NCBI GenBank assembly: GCA_027315185.1
Contig: DAHUYO010000005.1
Coordinates: 1-64,000 of the forward strand
Length of the DNA stretch: 64,000 nucleotides
Direction of reading: 5' to 3'
From: Acidobacteriota bacterium
Lineage (GTDB): Bacteria > Acidobacteriota > Terriglobia > Terriglobales > SCQP01
Translations under genes and position numbers: made by a program
The notes under the pieces: model-generated
What the model saw: only the letters and a program-made list of their open reading frames with translations
Told to the model about the DNA's origin: nothing
The model's database searches: none
In this document: piece after piece, positions 37,054-46,250 of the stretch
Layout of the letters: the number at the start of each line of letters is the position of its first letter
Numbering within the stretch: the first letter of the stretch is position 1

Positions 37054-38142
37054 ATGCGATTTTTCTCCCGGCGCGGGCCGGCGCCGCCTTCCGGCGTGTC
37101 TTCCGGCTCCGCCTTCCAGCCCCCTGCGGCTTCGTCTGCCATGAGCGTCCAACCCCAGCCTCCCATTTCCGGCGCCGCCGGGCTGACCCCGCGGCAATTG
37201 ACCCACCGATTGCGGCAGATGCTCGCCATCCGGGAGTTCGAGCGGCTGGGCGAGCAATGCTTTCGCGATGGCTTGATCCGCGGCTATTACCATTCCTACG
37301 CCGGTCAGGAGGCGGTGGGCGTGGGCTTTCTCAACGCCCTGGACCTGAGCCGCGATTACGTGGTGGACCACTATCGCGACCATGGCCACTGCCTGCTGCT
37401 GGGTCTGGACCCGGAGCAAATCTTCGCCGAGCTGTTCGGCCGCGCCACGGGGGTCTCCAAGGGCAAGGGCGGCAGCATGCACATGTACAGCCCGGAGCGG
37501 CATTTTCTGGGCGGCGACGGCATCGTCGGCGGCGGATTGTCGGTGGCCTGCGGCGTCGGCCTGGCGTTGAAGCGCCGGGCCAATGACCCCATCTGTGTCT
37601 GCTTCTTCGGCGACGGCGCGCTGGACACGGGCACGTTCCATGAATCCATGAATTTGGCCAGCCTGTGGAGCGTGCCGACGCTGTATGTTTGCATCAACAA
37701 CCTCTACAGCATGGGCACGCGCGTGGAGGATCACTCCTCCCTGTCCCAGTTGGTGGACCGGGCGCAAGGTTATGGCGTAAAGATCGAGCAGGTGGACGGC
37801 CAGGACGTCTTCGCCACCACCGCCGCGGCGGAGCGCATTTACCAATACATGCGCCAGACCAAGCGGCCCTACTTCGTGGAAGCCCTCACCTACCGCTATC
37901 AGGGCCACGGCATCCACGATAAGGCGCTCAATTACCGGACCGAGCAGGAAGAAGCGCAATGGCACAGCCGGGATCCGATCCAGCTGCTGGCCGCGCACCT
38001 GATCACCGAGAAGATTTTGTCCGCCCAGCAGATCGAGGATCTGCGGCAGCAGATCGTTTCCGAGCTGCAAGCCAAGATCGAGCGCGCCAAGCAGGCGCCG
38101 CAGCCCGACGAGGCCGAGCTGACGCAGGACGTGCTGGCCTAG
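37054..38142 (+). CDS. pdhA: Pyruvate dehydrogenase E1 component, alpha subunit
   Basis: 362 residues; decarboxylates pyruvate (or a branched 2-oxoacid) with thiamine diphosphate and passes the acetyl group to E2. REFERLGEQCFRDGLIRGYYHSYAGQEAVGVG is the classic start, and the cofactor motif is FFGDGALDTGTFHESMNLAS with CINNLYSMGT. AEALTYRYQGHGIHD follows. The first 29 residues (to MSVQPQPP at 37141) are extra, and a shorter start there cannot be excluded. Forms an operon with pdhB; E2 and E3 are not nearby. Confidence 0.92.
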   Translation: MRFFSRRGPAPPSGVSSGSAFQPPAASSAMSVQPQPPISGAAGLTPRQLTHRLRQMLAIREFERLGEQCFRDGLIRGYYHSYAGQEAVGVGFLNALDLSRDYVVDHYRDHGHCLLLGLDPEQIFAELFGRATGVSKGKGGSMHMYSPERHFLGGDGIVGGGLSVACGVGLALKRRANDPICVCFFGDGALDTGTFHESMNLASLWSVPTLYVCINNLYSMGTRVEDHSSLSQLVDRAQGYGVKIEQVDGQDVFATTAAAERIYQYMRQTKRPYFVEALTYRYQGHGIHDKALNYRTEQEEAQWHSRDPIQLLAAHLITEKILSAQQIEDLRQQIVSELQAKIERAKQAPQPDEAELTQDVLA

Positions 38143-38159
38143 GGCTGGGGACTTCCACG

Positions 38160-39140
38160 ATGAAAAAGCTATCCATGCACGAGGCGCTGAACCAGGCGCT
38201 GCGCGAAGAGATGCACCGCGATGAGCGGGTGGTGCTGCTGGGCGAAGAGATCGGCAAATACAACGGCGTGCATTACGTGACCCGCGGCCTGTATGCCGAA
38301 TTCGGTAAGGAGCGGGTGATTGACACGCCGATCTCGGAAGAGAGCTTCACCGGCGTCGGCGTCGGCCTGGCGATCATGGGCATGCGCCCCGTGGTGGAGA
38401 TGATGCGCATGGACTTTTCCTTGCGCGCCATGGACCAGATTTACAACCACATGGCCAAGATTCGGTACATGTCCGGCGGGCGGCTGAGCGTGCCGATGGT
38501 GCTGCGCGGGCCGGAGGGACCCGGCCCCAACCCGGGCCTGACCGCCCAGCACGGGCAGCAGCTGACGGTTCTGTTCGCGCACTGCCCAGGCCTGCGGGTG
38601 GTGAGCCCTTCCAACCAATACGACGCCAAGGGCATGCTGAAGGCGGCGATCCGGTCCGACGATCCGGTGGTCTTTTTGGAGCCCGGACCGCTCAACAACA
38701 AGCAAGGCGACGTCGGCGAGGACGATTACCTGGTGTCGCTGGATCACGGCGAGGTCAAGCACGAGGGCAGCGACGTGACGCTAATCGGCTACGGGGCCAG
38801 CGTGGCGCTTTGCCTGCAAGCGGCGCGGGACCTGGAGCATGACGGGGTTTCGGCGGAGGTAGTGGATATTCGCTGTCTTCGGCCGCTGGACATGGGCCCG
38901 GCATTAGCCTCCGTGGCCAAGACCAACCGCGCGGTGGTCGCCGAATACGCCTGGCAGAGCTACGGTCCGGGCGCCGAGATCGTAGCCCGGTTGATGGCGG
39001 AAGCATTCTGGAACCTGGACGCCCCGGTGACGCGCGTGAGCGGGCAGGAAGTGCCGCTGCCGTATGCCGCCAACCTGGAGGAGTTGAGCAAGCCCCAGGT
39101 CGCCGACATCGTCGCCCAAGCCAAAGCCACGCTGCGCTAG
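38160..39140 (+). CDS. pdhB: Pyruvate dehydrogenase E1 component, beta subunit
   Basis: 326 residues, standard length. KKLSMHEALNQALREEMHRDERVVLLGEEIGKYNG, then RVIDTPISEESFTGVGVGLAIMGMRPVVEMM (active-site region), MSGGRLSVPMVLRGPEGPG, and the C-terminal VVDIRCLRPLDMG and EEYAWQSYGPGAEIV-like segment. The ATG is 17 bases after the pdhA stop. It completes the E1 heterotetramer. Confidence 0.94.
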   Translation: MKKLSMHEALNQALREEMHRDERVVLLGEEIGKYNGVHYVTRGLYAEFGKERVIDTPISEESFTGVGVGLAIMGMRPVVEMMRMDFSLRAMDQIYNHMAKIRYMSGGRLSVPMVLRGPEGPGPNPGLTAQHGQQLTVLFAHCPGLRVVSPSNQYDAKGMLKAAIRSDDPVVFLEPGPLNNKQGDVGEDDYLVSLDHGEVKHEGSDVTLIGYGASVALCLQAARDLEHDGVSAEVVDIRCLRPLDMGPALASVAKTNRAVVAEYAWQSYGPGAEIVARLMAEAFWNLDAPVTRVSGQEVPLPYAANLEELSKPQVADIVAQAKATLR

Positions 39141-39542
39141 CGCCAGCGGGGGCGGGCTGAAGAACCCGCCCCACTGAACCGCTGCCCTGCATAGGAGCGC
39201 CCTGCGTAGAAGCATGGATGCGGAGTTGCCGGACGGGGTTGGCCGGAAGGGGTGGGTGCGGCGCAAGGGGAGGAAACGGCCTGGGCAGGCGCTCCGGAAG
39301 AGTGTGCCATTTTGGCGGCGTTTCTGGCGCAAGTGCTTTGTTTTCAGCGCCGAAAATGTCACTCGCGCATTCTGAGTTCGCCCGCGATTTCCCCGCCGTG
39401 TCCGCGGCTGCGTCGCCGGCATTGCATCGCACGCTTGCTAGGCGCGGGTCCCCGCCCCGCATTTCCTAGAGGCGGGGCCGAGCCCCGCGTATCAGACGGC
39501 GGGCCTGGGCCGGTTTGCGGGGCACTGCTACAATGCGGAGCG
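39141..39542. other. Intergenic gap with GC repeats
   Basis: 402 bases without a gene. 39466-39490 (TCCTAGAGGCGGGGC and following) matches a repeat at 62452-62478. TACAAT at 39529-39534 is a strong -10 candidate for the next gene. Confidence 0.6.
39529..39534 (+). promoter_or_regulatory. -10 element (TACAAT), near-leaderless promoter candidate
   Basis: TACAAT, 8 bases (GCGGAGCG), then ATG at 39543. It fixes the start of the hydrolase well inside a longer open frame. Confidence 0.55.
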
Positions 39543-41441
39543 ATGAAACGAACGTTCGTCGTTTTGGCCGCGGCATTGGCGCTCTGCGCCGCCGCCGCCG
39601 CTACCGGCCTGCCCCAGCCCGCTGCCTACCCGGCTATTTTCCGCAAGGTGACGGCGATGATCCCGATGCGGGATGGGGTGCGCCTGCACACGGAGATTTA
39701 CATTCCCCGCCGCGCGGGCGGCCCGTGGCCGATCCTGCTGACGCGCACGCCCTACGGGTTGCACGATGACGCCCAAGGATTTACCCCGCTGCTGAACCTG
39801 TATCGGGCGATGATGCCCGACGGTTACATTTTTGTGTTTCAGGACATTCGCGGGCGCTATCGCTCGCAGGGCAAGTTCATCATGAACCGGCCGCCGCGGC
39901 CCTGTTTCCGGGCGCATCGCTGCACGGCGGCGGATATGGTTCCCGGACAAGTGGATGAGGCCACCGACACCTACGACACCATCGCCTGGCTGCTGCGCCA
40001 CGTGAGCGACAACAACGGCCGGGTGGGCATGGCGGGCATCTCCTACGGCGGCTGGCTGACGACGATGGCGATGCTGGATCCGCATCCGGCGCTGAAGGCG
40101 GTGAGCGAGCAAGCCTCGCCGGAGGATCAGTTTCTGGGCGACGATTTCCATCACAACGGCGCCTTCCGGCTCAGCTACGGCTTCGAATACGCGGCCATGA
40201 TGGAGACGGGAAAAACCAACTTCCACTTCCATTTCAACCGCTACGACACCTACGAATGGTATCTGCGCCTGGGCCCGCTGGCCAATGTCAACCGGAAGAT
40301 ATTCCACGGCCGGCTGCCGACCTGGAACCACTTCGTCAACCATCCGAACTACGACACGTTCTGGAAGAAGATGGCGTTCGCGCCCTACCTGACGCGGGTG
40401 ACGGTGCCGATGCTGAACGTGGCGGGATGGTATGACCAGGAGGATTTCTACGGGCCGCAAACGATTTACAAATTGCTGGAGCGGCACGACCAGCACGGGC
40501 GCAACTATTTTGTCGCCGGGCCGTGGAATCACGGCGGCTGGTCGCACGGAACGGGCAATCATCTCGGGCCGGTGCGGTTCGGCAGCGCCACCAGCGTCTA
40601 TTTCCGCAAGAACGTGCAGGCGCGGTGGTTCCGGTACTGGCTGCACCAAACAGGGCGGCTGAACGAACCCAAGGCGCTCGTGTTTCAGACCGGCAGCAAC
40701 GTCTGGCAGCGCTATGCGGCGTGGCCGCCGCGGCGGGCGCGGGCGCGGCGGCTGTATTTCCGCCCCGGACTGCGGCTCGGGTTCCAGCCGGCGGCGCGGC
40801 GCGGCTCCAACGCCTACATCTCCGAGCCCAACAATCCCGTTCCCTACCGGCCCCGGCCGGTGCGGCCTACCTATCCGGGGCCGGAATGGCCGGTGTGGCT
40901 GGTGCAGGACCAGCGTTTCGTCAATCACCGGCCGGACGTGCTGAGCTATGAAAGCGCGACGCTGCACCACACGGTGGCAGTCGCGGGGGACATTGTCGCC
41001 CATTTGTTCGCCGCGACCACCGGCAGCGACAGCGACTGGATCGTCAAGCTGATTGACGTTTATCCGCAGAACTACCGGCCGCAGCCGAAGATGAGCGGCT
41101 ATGAGCTGATCATCGCCGACGAGGTTTTCCGCGGGCGCTTCCGGCACAGCTACAGCCACCCGCGGCCGATCACGCCGGGCAAGGTGACGCGGTACGTGAT
41201 TGACCTGCACACCAACGATCATGCCTTTCTGCCGGGGCATCGCATCATGGTGCAGGTGCAGAGCACGTGGTTTCCGCTGATTGACCGCAACCCGCAGACC
41301 TACGTGCCCAACATCTTTTTGGCGCGGCGGCAAGATTTTCGCACCGCGTGGCAGCGCATCTACTACGGGCCGGGGGAGGCGTCGTATATCTCCCTTCCGG
41401 TGGTGCCGAGCTCCGGCCCGCGACAAAACCCGGGGCGCTAA
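39543..41441 (+). CDS. Exported CocE/NonD-family hydrolase (X-prolyl aminopeptidase type)
   Basis: 632 residues with a signal peptide (KRTFVVLAAALALCAAAAATG). The catalytic alpha/beta-hydrolase domain starts IPMRDGVRLHTEIYIPRRAGGPWPILLTRTPYG, with the oxyanion segment FVFQDIRGRYRSQGKF, the nucleophile Ser in GMAGISYGGWLTTM, an Asp after VAGWYDQEDF and His in WNHGGWSHG. A jelly-roll C-terminal domain follows (LHHTVAVAGDIVAHLFA, LPGHRIMVQVQSTWFPLIDRNPQTY). Members cut acyl, ester or amide bonds, including amino acid esters and X-Pro peptides; the substrate is unknown. Probably periplasmic. Confidence 0.92.
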   Translation: MKRTFVVLAAALALCAAAAATGLPQPAAYPAIFRKVTAMIPMRDGVRLHTEIYIPRRAGGPWPILLTRTPYGLHDDAQGFTPLLNLYRAMMPDGYIFVFQDIRGRYRSQGKFIMNRPPRPCFRAHRCTAADMVPGQVDEATDTYDTIAWLLRHVSDNNGRVGMAGISYGGWLTTMAMLDPHPALKAVSEQASPEDQFLGDDFHHNGAFRLSYGFEYAAMMETGKTNFHFHFNRYDTYEWYLRLGPLANVNRKIFHGRLPTWNHFVNHPNYDTFWKKMAFAPYLTRVTVPMLNVAGWYDQEDFYGPQTIYKLLERHDQHGRNYFVAGPWNHGGWSHGTGNHLGPVRFGSATSVYFRKNVQARWFRYWLHQTGRLNEPKALVFQTGSNVWQRYAAWPPRRARARRLYFRPGLRLGFQPAARRGSNAYISEPNNPVPYRPRPVRPTYPGPEWPVWLVQDQRFVNHRPDVLSYESATLHHTVAVAGDIVAHLFAATTGSDSDWIVKLIDVYPQNYRPQPKMSGYELIIADEVFRGRFRHSYSHPRPITPGKVTRYVIDLHTNDHAFLPGHRIMVQVQSTWFPLIDRNPQTYVPNIFLARRQDFRTAWQRIYYGPGEASYISLPVVPSSGPRQNPGR

Positions 41442-41480
41442 TCCCGCGTTCGATTCGCCGCGCGGCGCGTATATAGAGGT

Positions 41481-42074
41481 ATGGAAGCGTCCGCCGAGAT
41501 GATTCCGCCCGTCCGCGGCGTGCCGGTCCCGGCGGGCGCCGCCCGCGCGGCGGCGCCCGGCCCCGCGGTTCCGGGAGACGAGCAGGGCTTTGCGGCGGTG
41601 GTGCGAAGGCATCAGGGGATGGTGCATGCCATCGCATGGCATTTTCTGCACGACTACGCAGCGGCGGAGGATTTGGCGCAAGACGTGTTTTTGAGCTTGT
41701 ACGCCCACCGGGACGAGATCGCGTCGCCGCAGCACCTGGTGAATTGGCTACGGCAGGTCGCCAGCCGGAAGTGTCTGGACCGCCGGAGGCGGCGAACGCT
41801 GGAACCGCTTCCCGTGGAACTCGCCGCGCCCGATAGCGCCGGTCCGGCGGGCATTGGCGACCCATGGCAAAAAGCGCGGTTGCGGTGGCTGCTGGCGCAA
41901 GTGCCGGCGCAGCCGCGGATGGTGCTATTGCTGCGCTACCAGCAGGAACTGGGCATCGAGGAAATCGCCGCGGCATTGGCCATGCCGGCAGCAACGGTAC
42001 GGAGCCATTTGCGCCGGAGCTTGGCGCGTTTGCGGCGGCATTGGCGGAAAGCCGCCCAAGGAGAACGCTCATGA
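41481..42074 (+). CDS. ECF-type RNA polymerase sigma factor
   Basis: 197 residues. After a Pro/Ala-rich start: FAAVVRRHQGMVHAIAWHFLHDYAAAEDLAQDVFLSLYAH and LVNWLRQVASRKCLDRRRRR (region 2), then LAQVPAQPRMVLLLRYQQELGIEEIAAALAMPAATVRSHLRRSLARLR (region 4). Different from the factor at 33187. It heads a three-gene overlapping operon with a membrane protein and a DUF4252 protein. Confidence 0.92.
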   Translation: MEASAEMIPPVRGVPVPAGAARAAAPGPAVPGDEQGFAAVVRRHQGMVHAIAWHFLHDYAAAEDLAQDVFLSLYAHRDEIASPQHLVNWLRQVASRKCLDRRRRRTLEPLPVELAAPDSAGPAGIGDPWQKARLRWLLAQVPAQPRMVLLLRYQQELGIEEIAAALAMPAATVRSHLRRSLARLRRHWRKAAQGERS

Positions 42075-42490
42075 CCCCGTCGGATCCGAAACTGGAAGCC
42101 GCGATCCGCGCGGCGCTGGACGCCGGAACGACGCCGGATTTGCCGGAGGATTTCGCCCAGCGCACGGCGGCGCGGGCCGTGCGCGCGGCGGCGGCGCCGC
42201 CACGGCAGCCGCGGCGAGCCGGTTGGCGCTGGTGGCTGGCGCCGGCGGCGGCGGCGATTTTGCTGGCCGGCGTGGGACTGCGGCGGTTCGAACACCGCTG
42301 CGGCGCCGAACCCGCCGTCCGTTACATGGAACGCGGCGCGAGCCCGCGGATCCCGGCGCGGCAGGCGCGGGTGCGCGAGTTGCATTATGCCGTGGCCGTA
42401 ACGCAGCGCGAAATCGCGGAGATCACCGGCACGGCCGTGCGCCATGCCATGCAGGCCATTCCCCATTCCACTGGAAGGAACCAACTATGA
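42071..42490 (+). CDS. Probable membrane-bound anti-sigma factor
   Basis: 139 residues; ATGA overlap with the sigma factor stop. A cytoplasmic N-terminus (SDPKLEAAIRAALDAGTTPDLPEDFAQRTAARAV) is followed by one membrane helix (WWLAPAAAAILLAGVGL). No zinc motif. The position and topology are those of a one-pass anti-sigma factor; this is inference, as the family is not recognised. Confidence 0.7.
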   Translation: MTPSDPKLEAAIRAALDAGTTPDLPEDFAQRTAARAVRAAAAPPRQPRRAGWRWWLAPAAAAILLAGVGLRRFEHRCGAEPAVRYMERGASPRIPARQARVRELHYAVAVTQREIAEITGTAVRHAMQAIPHSTGRNQL

Positions 42491-43143
42491 AGCCAGTCAA
42501 CTCTTCGTTTTCCCTCCGCGCCACCGCGCATGCCATGGCGGCGCTGGCGCTCGCTTGCCTGTTTGCCCTGCCGCTGGCGGCGCAATCCGGGCGGCTGCGG
42601 CTGAACCTGGACCACCTAGCCAAGCGGGCGGTGAAGTCCAACGTGGTGACGTTAAGCGGGTCCATGCTGCGCTCGATGGCCGGCAGCGCCGCGACGGGCC
42701 ACTCGGGCAACCCGCAAGCGGACGCCGTTTTGGCGCACCTGAAGGGCATTTACATCCGCGAACTGAAGTTCGCCAAGCCGGGGGAATATTCGCAACGCGA
42801 GCTGCACGCCATCATGGCGCAACTGGCGGGGCCGGGATGGCAAACCATCGTGCGGCATAGCAGCGCCGACGAACAGGCGTGGATCGCGGTGCAGCGCAAC
42901 GATGAAGGCATCATCACGGCGCTGGCGATTCTGGACGCCAAGCCCACGAAGCTGTCGATCGTGAATATCGTTGGGCCGCTGCCGAATGGCCTGGCGTCGC
43001 TTGGGGCGCTGGGCGCATTAGGCAATTTGGGGAAGGCAATGGGGGGAGCGGCGCACCACGACCCGCACCACCCGAAGCTGCAAAAGCGGCCTCCCGAGCC
43101 GGCGGCGGCAGGCGGCGGAACGAGCCACGGGCAGCGGATCTAA
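42487..43143 (+). CDS. Exported DUF4252 protein
   Basis: 218 residues with a signal peptide (AMAALALACLFALPLAAQSG). The DUF4252 core: LAHLKGIYIRELKFAKPGEYSQRELHAIMAQLAGPGWQTIVRHSS, then AILDAKPTKLSIVNIVGPL. Function unknown; often found near sigma/anti-sigma genes. The ATG overlaps the previous stop (ATGA). The tail after about residue 195 (HHDPHHPKLQKRPPEP) is His/Pro rich and might bind metal. Confidence 0.85.
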   Translation: MKPVNSSFSLRATAHAMAALALACLFALPLAAQSGRLRLNLDHLAKRAVKSNVVTLSGSMLRSMAGSAATGHSGNPQADAVLAHLKGIYIRELKFAKPGEYSQRELHAIMAQLAGPGWQTIVRHSSADEQAWIAVQRNDEGIITALAILDAKPTKLSIVNIVGPLPNGLASLGALGALGNLGKAMGGAAHHDPHHPKLQKRPPEPAAAGGGTSHGQRI

Positions 43144-43190
43144 CCGCGGCGGGACGGGCCCGCCGCGGGCCGGCGCGGCAGTCCGCGTCG

Positions 43191-43230
43191 CGGGCGAGGC
43201 CGCCCGCGCCCCCGGGGCGGAAGCCGCGTA
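43191..43230. repeat. GGGCGAGGCCGCCCG hairpin repeat
   Basis: CGGGCGAGGCCGCCCGCGCC begins a repeat also seen at 44441-44480, 56197-56232 and 62815-62856. Each can fold into a small stem-loop and lies between genes. Confidence 0.75.
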
Positions 43231-43357
43231 CACGGCAACCGCGTACACGATTGATCGGCGGGGCTGCGCCCCCGGCGAGCGGTCAGTATCCGGCTTCACC
43301 GCGGGCGAATCACGGCCGACGCGACGGTCCCGCGTTCGCGGCGGGGAGGGAGACGCG

Positions 43358-44245
43358 TTAGCTGGCGTGGCGGGTGGCGGCGAGCTGGCGCAGCTCGCGG
43401 GGGCGCCAACCGCCCTGAGGCCGATGCTCCACCACGACGCGCTGGCCGGGAGCGGAGGCAGCTGCGCGGGGACGACGCTGGCGGCGCCAGAGCCAGCGGC
43501 CGACGGTGAGGGTTCCGCCGTAGGCGATGCCACTTTTGGCGGCTAGCCCCACGCCCGCGGGGATAAGGGCGACGGCGCCACGGGCCATCGCCCGCCAGCC
43601 AAAGGCGCCGCCGACGATGGCCAAAATGGCCGGAGATTGCGCGCCCCAACTTACGGGTCGGCCATACAGCGCGGCCAGCTCCATGGCCAGACGCACTTGA
43701 TTGGCGGTGAGCAGGACGGAATCCGAAGCGAACTCGCCGACAGCCCAGGCCACGCCGAGCGGCGTGGGCACCACCTCCGGGATGGCGGTCAGGGCAGCCA
43801 CCGCGGCGTTGCGCATGGCGGTGGATTGAATCAAGCCGCGCGCCGCCACGGGGCGCAGCGGCGGGAAATGGCGGCCGAGGGCGAGGAGCAGATGGCCGTG
43901 ACGGCGGAGCAGCTCCTCGGCGCCGCGGCGGGGGGATGCGAGATCCAGCACCACGGCCCAGTCGCAGCCCTGGGCGCGGGCGGCGGGCGTGGCGATGGCG
44001 GCGTGGGCGCGCCGACGCGCCGCGGCCAAGCCCGAGTCACCGGCCAACACGAACTCCAGCCGGCGCAGGGCTGCTTCGCGCTCGGCCGGAGGCATGGTCT
44101 CCGGGGCGAGATAACGGGCCAGGGCTTCGTGCTCGCTTTGGTTGGCGGCCACCAACAACAGCGTGAACGGCTGCCGCGCGGCCTTGGCGATTTTTCCGGG
44201 CTGGACGCGCCGCACCTGGCGCCAGCTATCCTTCACCGCCCCCAT
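43358..44245 (-). CDS. Membrane-associated protein resembling the DUF697/YcjF type
   Basis: 295 residues. The C-terminal half has IPEVVPTPLGVAWAVGEFASDSVLLTANQVRLAMELAALYGRPVSW followed by two hydrophobic segments (SPAILAIVGGAFGWRAMARGAVALIPAGVGLAAKSGIAYGGTLTVG), as in DUF697 proteins that often follow a GTPase domain. The N-terminal half has no GTPase P-loop. Such proteins are linked to membrane stress or GTPase partners; function unknown. Start supported by TAAACT 6 bases upstream. Confidence 0.62.
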   Translation of the reverse strand: MGAVKDSWRQVRRVQPGKIAKAARQPFTLLLVAANQSEHEALARYLAPETMPPAEREAALRRLEFVLAGDSGLAAARRRAHAAIATPAARAQGCDWAVVLDLASPRRGAEELLRRHGHLLLALGRHFPPLRPVAARGLIQSTAMRNAAVAALTAIPEVVPTPLGVAWAVGEFASDSVLLTANQVRLAMELAALYGRPVSWGAQSPAILAIVGGAFGWRAMARGAVALIPAGVGLAAKSGIAYGGTLTVGRWLWRRQRRPRAAASAPGQRVVVEHRPQGGWRPRELRQLAATRHAS

Positions 44246-44251
44246 GAGCTT

Positions 44252-44257
44252 AGTTTA
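44252..44257 (-). promoter_or_regulatory. -10 element (TAAACT), leaderless promoter candidate
   Basis: TAAACT, 6 bases, then ATG at 44245. Confidence 0.45.
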
Positions 44258-44440
44258 CGCCGCGGGCGCGGGAAGCGCACTGCGCCAAAGAGCCGGTTTT
44301 GACGGCGGGCCGGTCGGATGCCGGCGCTCCCAGCGGCGGCGGCGCAGCCGCCCAGGTTGGCCGGCGCGCCGAAAGCTGACCTTTGGCTGGGCGGAAATCG
44401 CTCGACGACCCCGGCCAAAGGACAGAGCGACGTTCCGTGT

Positions 44441-44480
44441 GGCGGGCGAAGCCGCCCGCGCCCCCCGGGCGCCGGCCGCG
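44441..44480. repeat. GGGCGAAGCCGCCCG hairpin repeat
   Basis: GGCGGGCGAAGCCGCCCGCG starts this copy of the family seen at 43191-43230, 56197-56232 and 62815-62856. Confidence 0.75.
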
Positions 44481-44554
44481 TGCATTGGACGCGAGGTTTG
44501 GCTGCACCGGCGGCGAATGACAACCGGGACGGCTATCCCTCCGGAAGCGCGGGC

Positions 44555-45589
44555 TTACGGCTGCTTCTTGGCGGCGGCGAGCAACTGCTGGGCAAGATAA
44601 TTCTGCACATGGGCGCGATCGCGCAGCACGGTCATGAGCGCGGTTTTCAGCATCTGCTGCCGCTGCGCGCGGAGCTGGGCGGCGATGCGTTTGCGAACGG
44701 CGGGGTCGCTGAGTTTTTCCTTGCCGGGCAGCTCCTTGGCGACGAGCTTGAGGATGTAATAGCCGCGGGAGGTGGCGACCGGCGGCGAAACCTGGCCGGG
44801 CTGCAACTGGAGGAGCGCCTGGCGCAAGGCGCCGGGTGTATCGGCGGCGAGCGCGGACTCGGGAATCATGCCCAGATCGCCGCCACTTTCCGCGGTGGCG
44901 GCGCTGTCCGAATATTCCCGCGCGACGGTGGCAAAGGGCTTGCCTGCGTGCAACTCGGCGCGGATTTCGTGCAGGCGGCGGCGGGCCCGCGCCAAGGTGT
45001 AATGCGGCCCGCCGGGAAGGTGCGGCCCCGGACGGCGGTGCGTGGCGACCAGAATCTCCCGCACGTGATAGCGCGGTTCGGCGACGCTGAATTCGCCGGG
45101 ATGCTGGTGGTAATAGGCGGTGATCTCCGCCGGGGACACGTGCACGGAACCGATCTCGCGGGCAAAAAAGCGGGCTAGCACCCATTGCCGGACTAGGCGC
45201 CTACGGAGCTGATCCGCGGGCGTATTGGGATCGCGCAGGCGGGCGAGACCCAAGGCGGTCTGGATGGCGGCGGCAGGCGCGGTGATGCCCTTGGAACGGG
45301 CATCTTGCAGGGCGACACGCTGATCCACCATCTCCGCCAACAAGGCCAACTGCAACTGCGCCAACTGATCGGCGGGCAGATCGCGGCCGCCGGTTTGCGC
45401 GGCGACGCGGCGGTTGAGCGCGGCCATGGTGATGACCTGGCCATTGACGCGGGCGGCGGCGCCGGACGGGGGAGAGGAATGGACCCAGCGGCAGCCGCCG
45501 GCGCCCAGCGCCAAAGTCAGCAGCAACGCCAGGGCGGCAGAGCCGCCGCGGCGGGGAGGGGAGGATGGACGGGGCAGCGCGGCAGCCAT
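44555..45589 (-). CDS. Lipoprotein peptidyl-prolyl isomerase (parvulin/PrsA/SurA type)
   Basis: 344 residues. A signal peptide ends with the lipobox-like LGAGGC (Cys33). SurA-like N-terminal helices follow (RVNGQVITMAALNRRVA, LLAEMVDQRVALQDARSKGI). The parvulin domain lies at about 190-300: RYHVREILVAT, the long loop, ARRRLHEIRAELHAGKPFATVAREYSDSAATAESGGDLGMI and GQVSPPVATSRGYYILKLV. It would help fold exported proteins on the outer face of the membrane. TACAAT lies 17 bases before the ATG. Monocistronic. Confidence 0.9.
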   Translation of the reverse strand: MAAALPRPSSPPRRGGSAALALLLTLALGAGGCRWVHSSPPSGAAARVNGQVITMAALNRRVAAQTGGRDLPADQLAQLQLALLAEMVDQRVALQDARSKGITAPAAAIQTALGLARLRDPNTPADQLRRRLVRQWVLARFFAREIGSVHVSPAEITAYYHQHPGEFSVAEPRYHVREILVATHRRPGPHLPGGPHYTLARARRRLHEIRAELHAGKPFATVAREYSDSAATAESGGDLGMIPESALAADTPGALRQALLQLQPGQVSPPVATSRGYYILKLVAKELPGKEKLSDPAVRKRIAAQLRAQRQQMLKTALMTVLRDRAHVQNYLAQQLLAAAKKQP

Positions 45590-45770
45590 CGGCGAAGGGG
45601 GTTACATTGTACCGCGCGGCAGGAAGCGAGGCGAGAGACGCGGGGCGCCGCTGGTCTTGCCGCGGCGAGCCGCAGTATTTTTTGCGCGCCTTAGTCGTGC
45701 GGGCGGTTTCGCGGCGTCTCCGCGCCGACTTTGCCCGCAGGCGGACGGCGCCGTCCCGGCGAGGGCGTGG

Positions 45771-45776
45771 TACAAA
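45771..45776 (+). promoter_or_regulatory. -10 element (TACAAA) of the MarR gene
   Basis: TACAAA, 7 bases, then ATG at 45784; it supports this start over the longer frame. Confidence 0.4.
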
Positions 45777-45783
45777 GGTTGCG

Positions 45784-46248
45784 ATGCGGATTAGCCGGGC
45801 GCAGATCGAACAGTTGGCGGCGTTTCGTTACGCCTTGCGGCAGTTTCTCCGCTTCAGCGAACGCGAGGCGCGGCGCGCCGGGGTGTCCCCGCAGCAGCAT
45901 CAGTTGCTGCTGGCCATCAAGGGCATGCCGGGCCGGGACTGGGCGCACGTCGGCGAACTGGCCGAGCGCTTGCAGGTCAGCCACCATGCCGCGGTGGCGC
46001 TGATAACCCGCGCCCAGCGCCAGGGCCTGGTGCGGCGGCAGCGGGGCGCGCTGGACCGGCGCCGGGTCGAGGTGCGGCTGACGCCGCGCGGCGAAGAGCT
46101 GATCGCGCGGCTGGCGGCGCTGCACGCGGCGGAGCTGGGACGGATGGCGGCGCTGCTGCGGGACCGGCTGGAGGCGCTGGCGCCCCGGACGGGCGGCGGA
46201 CAGGCGGCGATGAATCGGCGCGGGCACGGGCCCGCCGCGAACGGCTAG
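45784..46248 (+). CDS. MarR-family transcriptional regulator
   Basis: 154 residues. Core: ALRQFLRFSEREARRAGVSPQQHQLLLAIKG, WAHVGELAERLQVSHHAAVALITRAQRQGLVRRQR (recognition helix) and DRRRVEVRLTPRGEELI (wing). Target unknown; the nearest gene is ribBA, 15 bases downstream with its own -10 candidate. The C-terminal tail (PRTGGGQAAMNRRGHGPAANG) is low-complexity. Confidence 0.88.
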   Translation: MRISRAQIEQLAAFRYALRQFLRFSEREARRAGVSPQQHQLLLAIKGMPGRDWAHVGELAERLQVSHHAAVALITRAQRQGLVRRQRGALDRRRVEVRLTPRGEELIARLAALHAAELGRMAALLRDRLEALAPRTGGGQAAMNRRGHGPAANG

Positions 46249-46250
46249 CG

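Larger units (their letters stand above)
44246..44554. other. Intergenic gap with two repeat families
   Basis: 309 bases. 44318-44332 carries the 'GATGCCGGCGCTCCC' repeat (also 1941-1955) and 44441-44480 the GGGCGAAGCCGCCCG hairpin. No gene. Confidence 0.6.

Noticed and set aside
39528..41735. 735-codon minus-strand frame opposite the CocE hydrolase
   Set aside because: Arg/His/Val-rich shadow; the + strand has a signal peptide and a catalytic triad.
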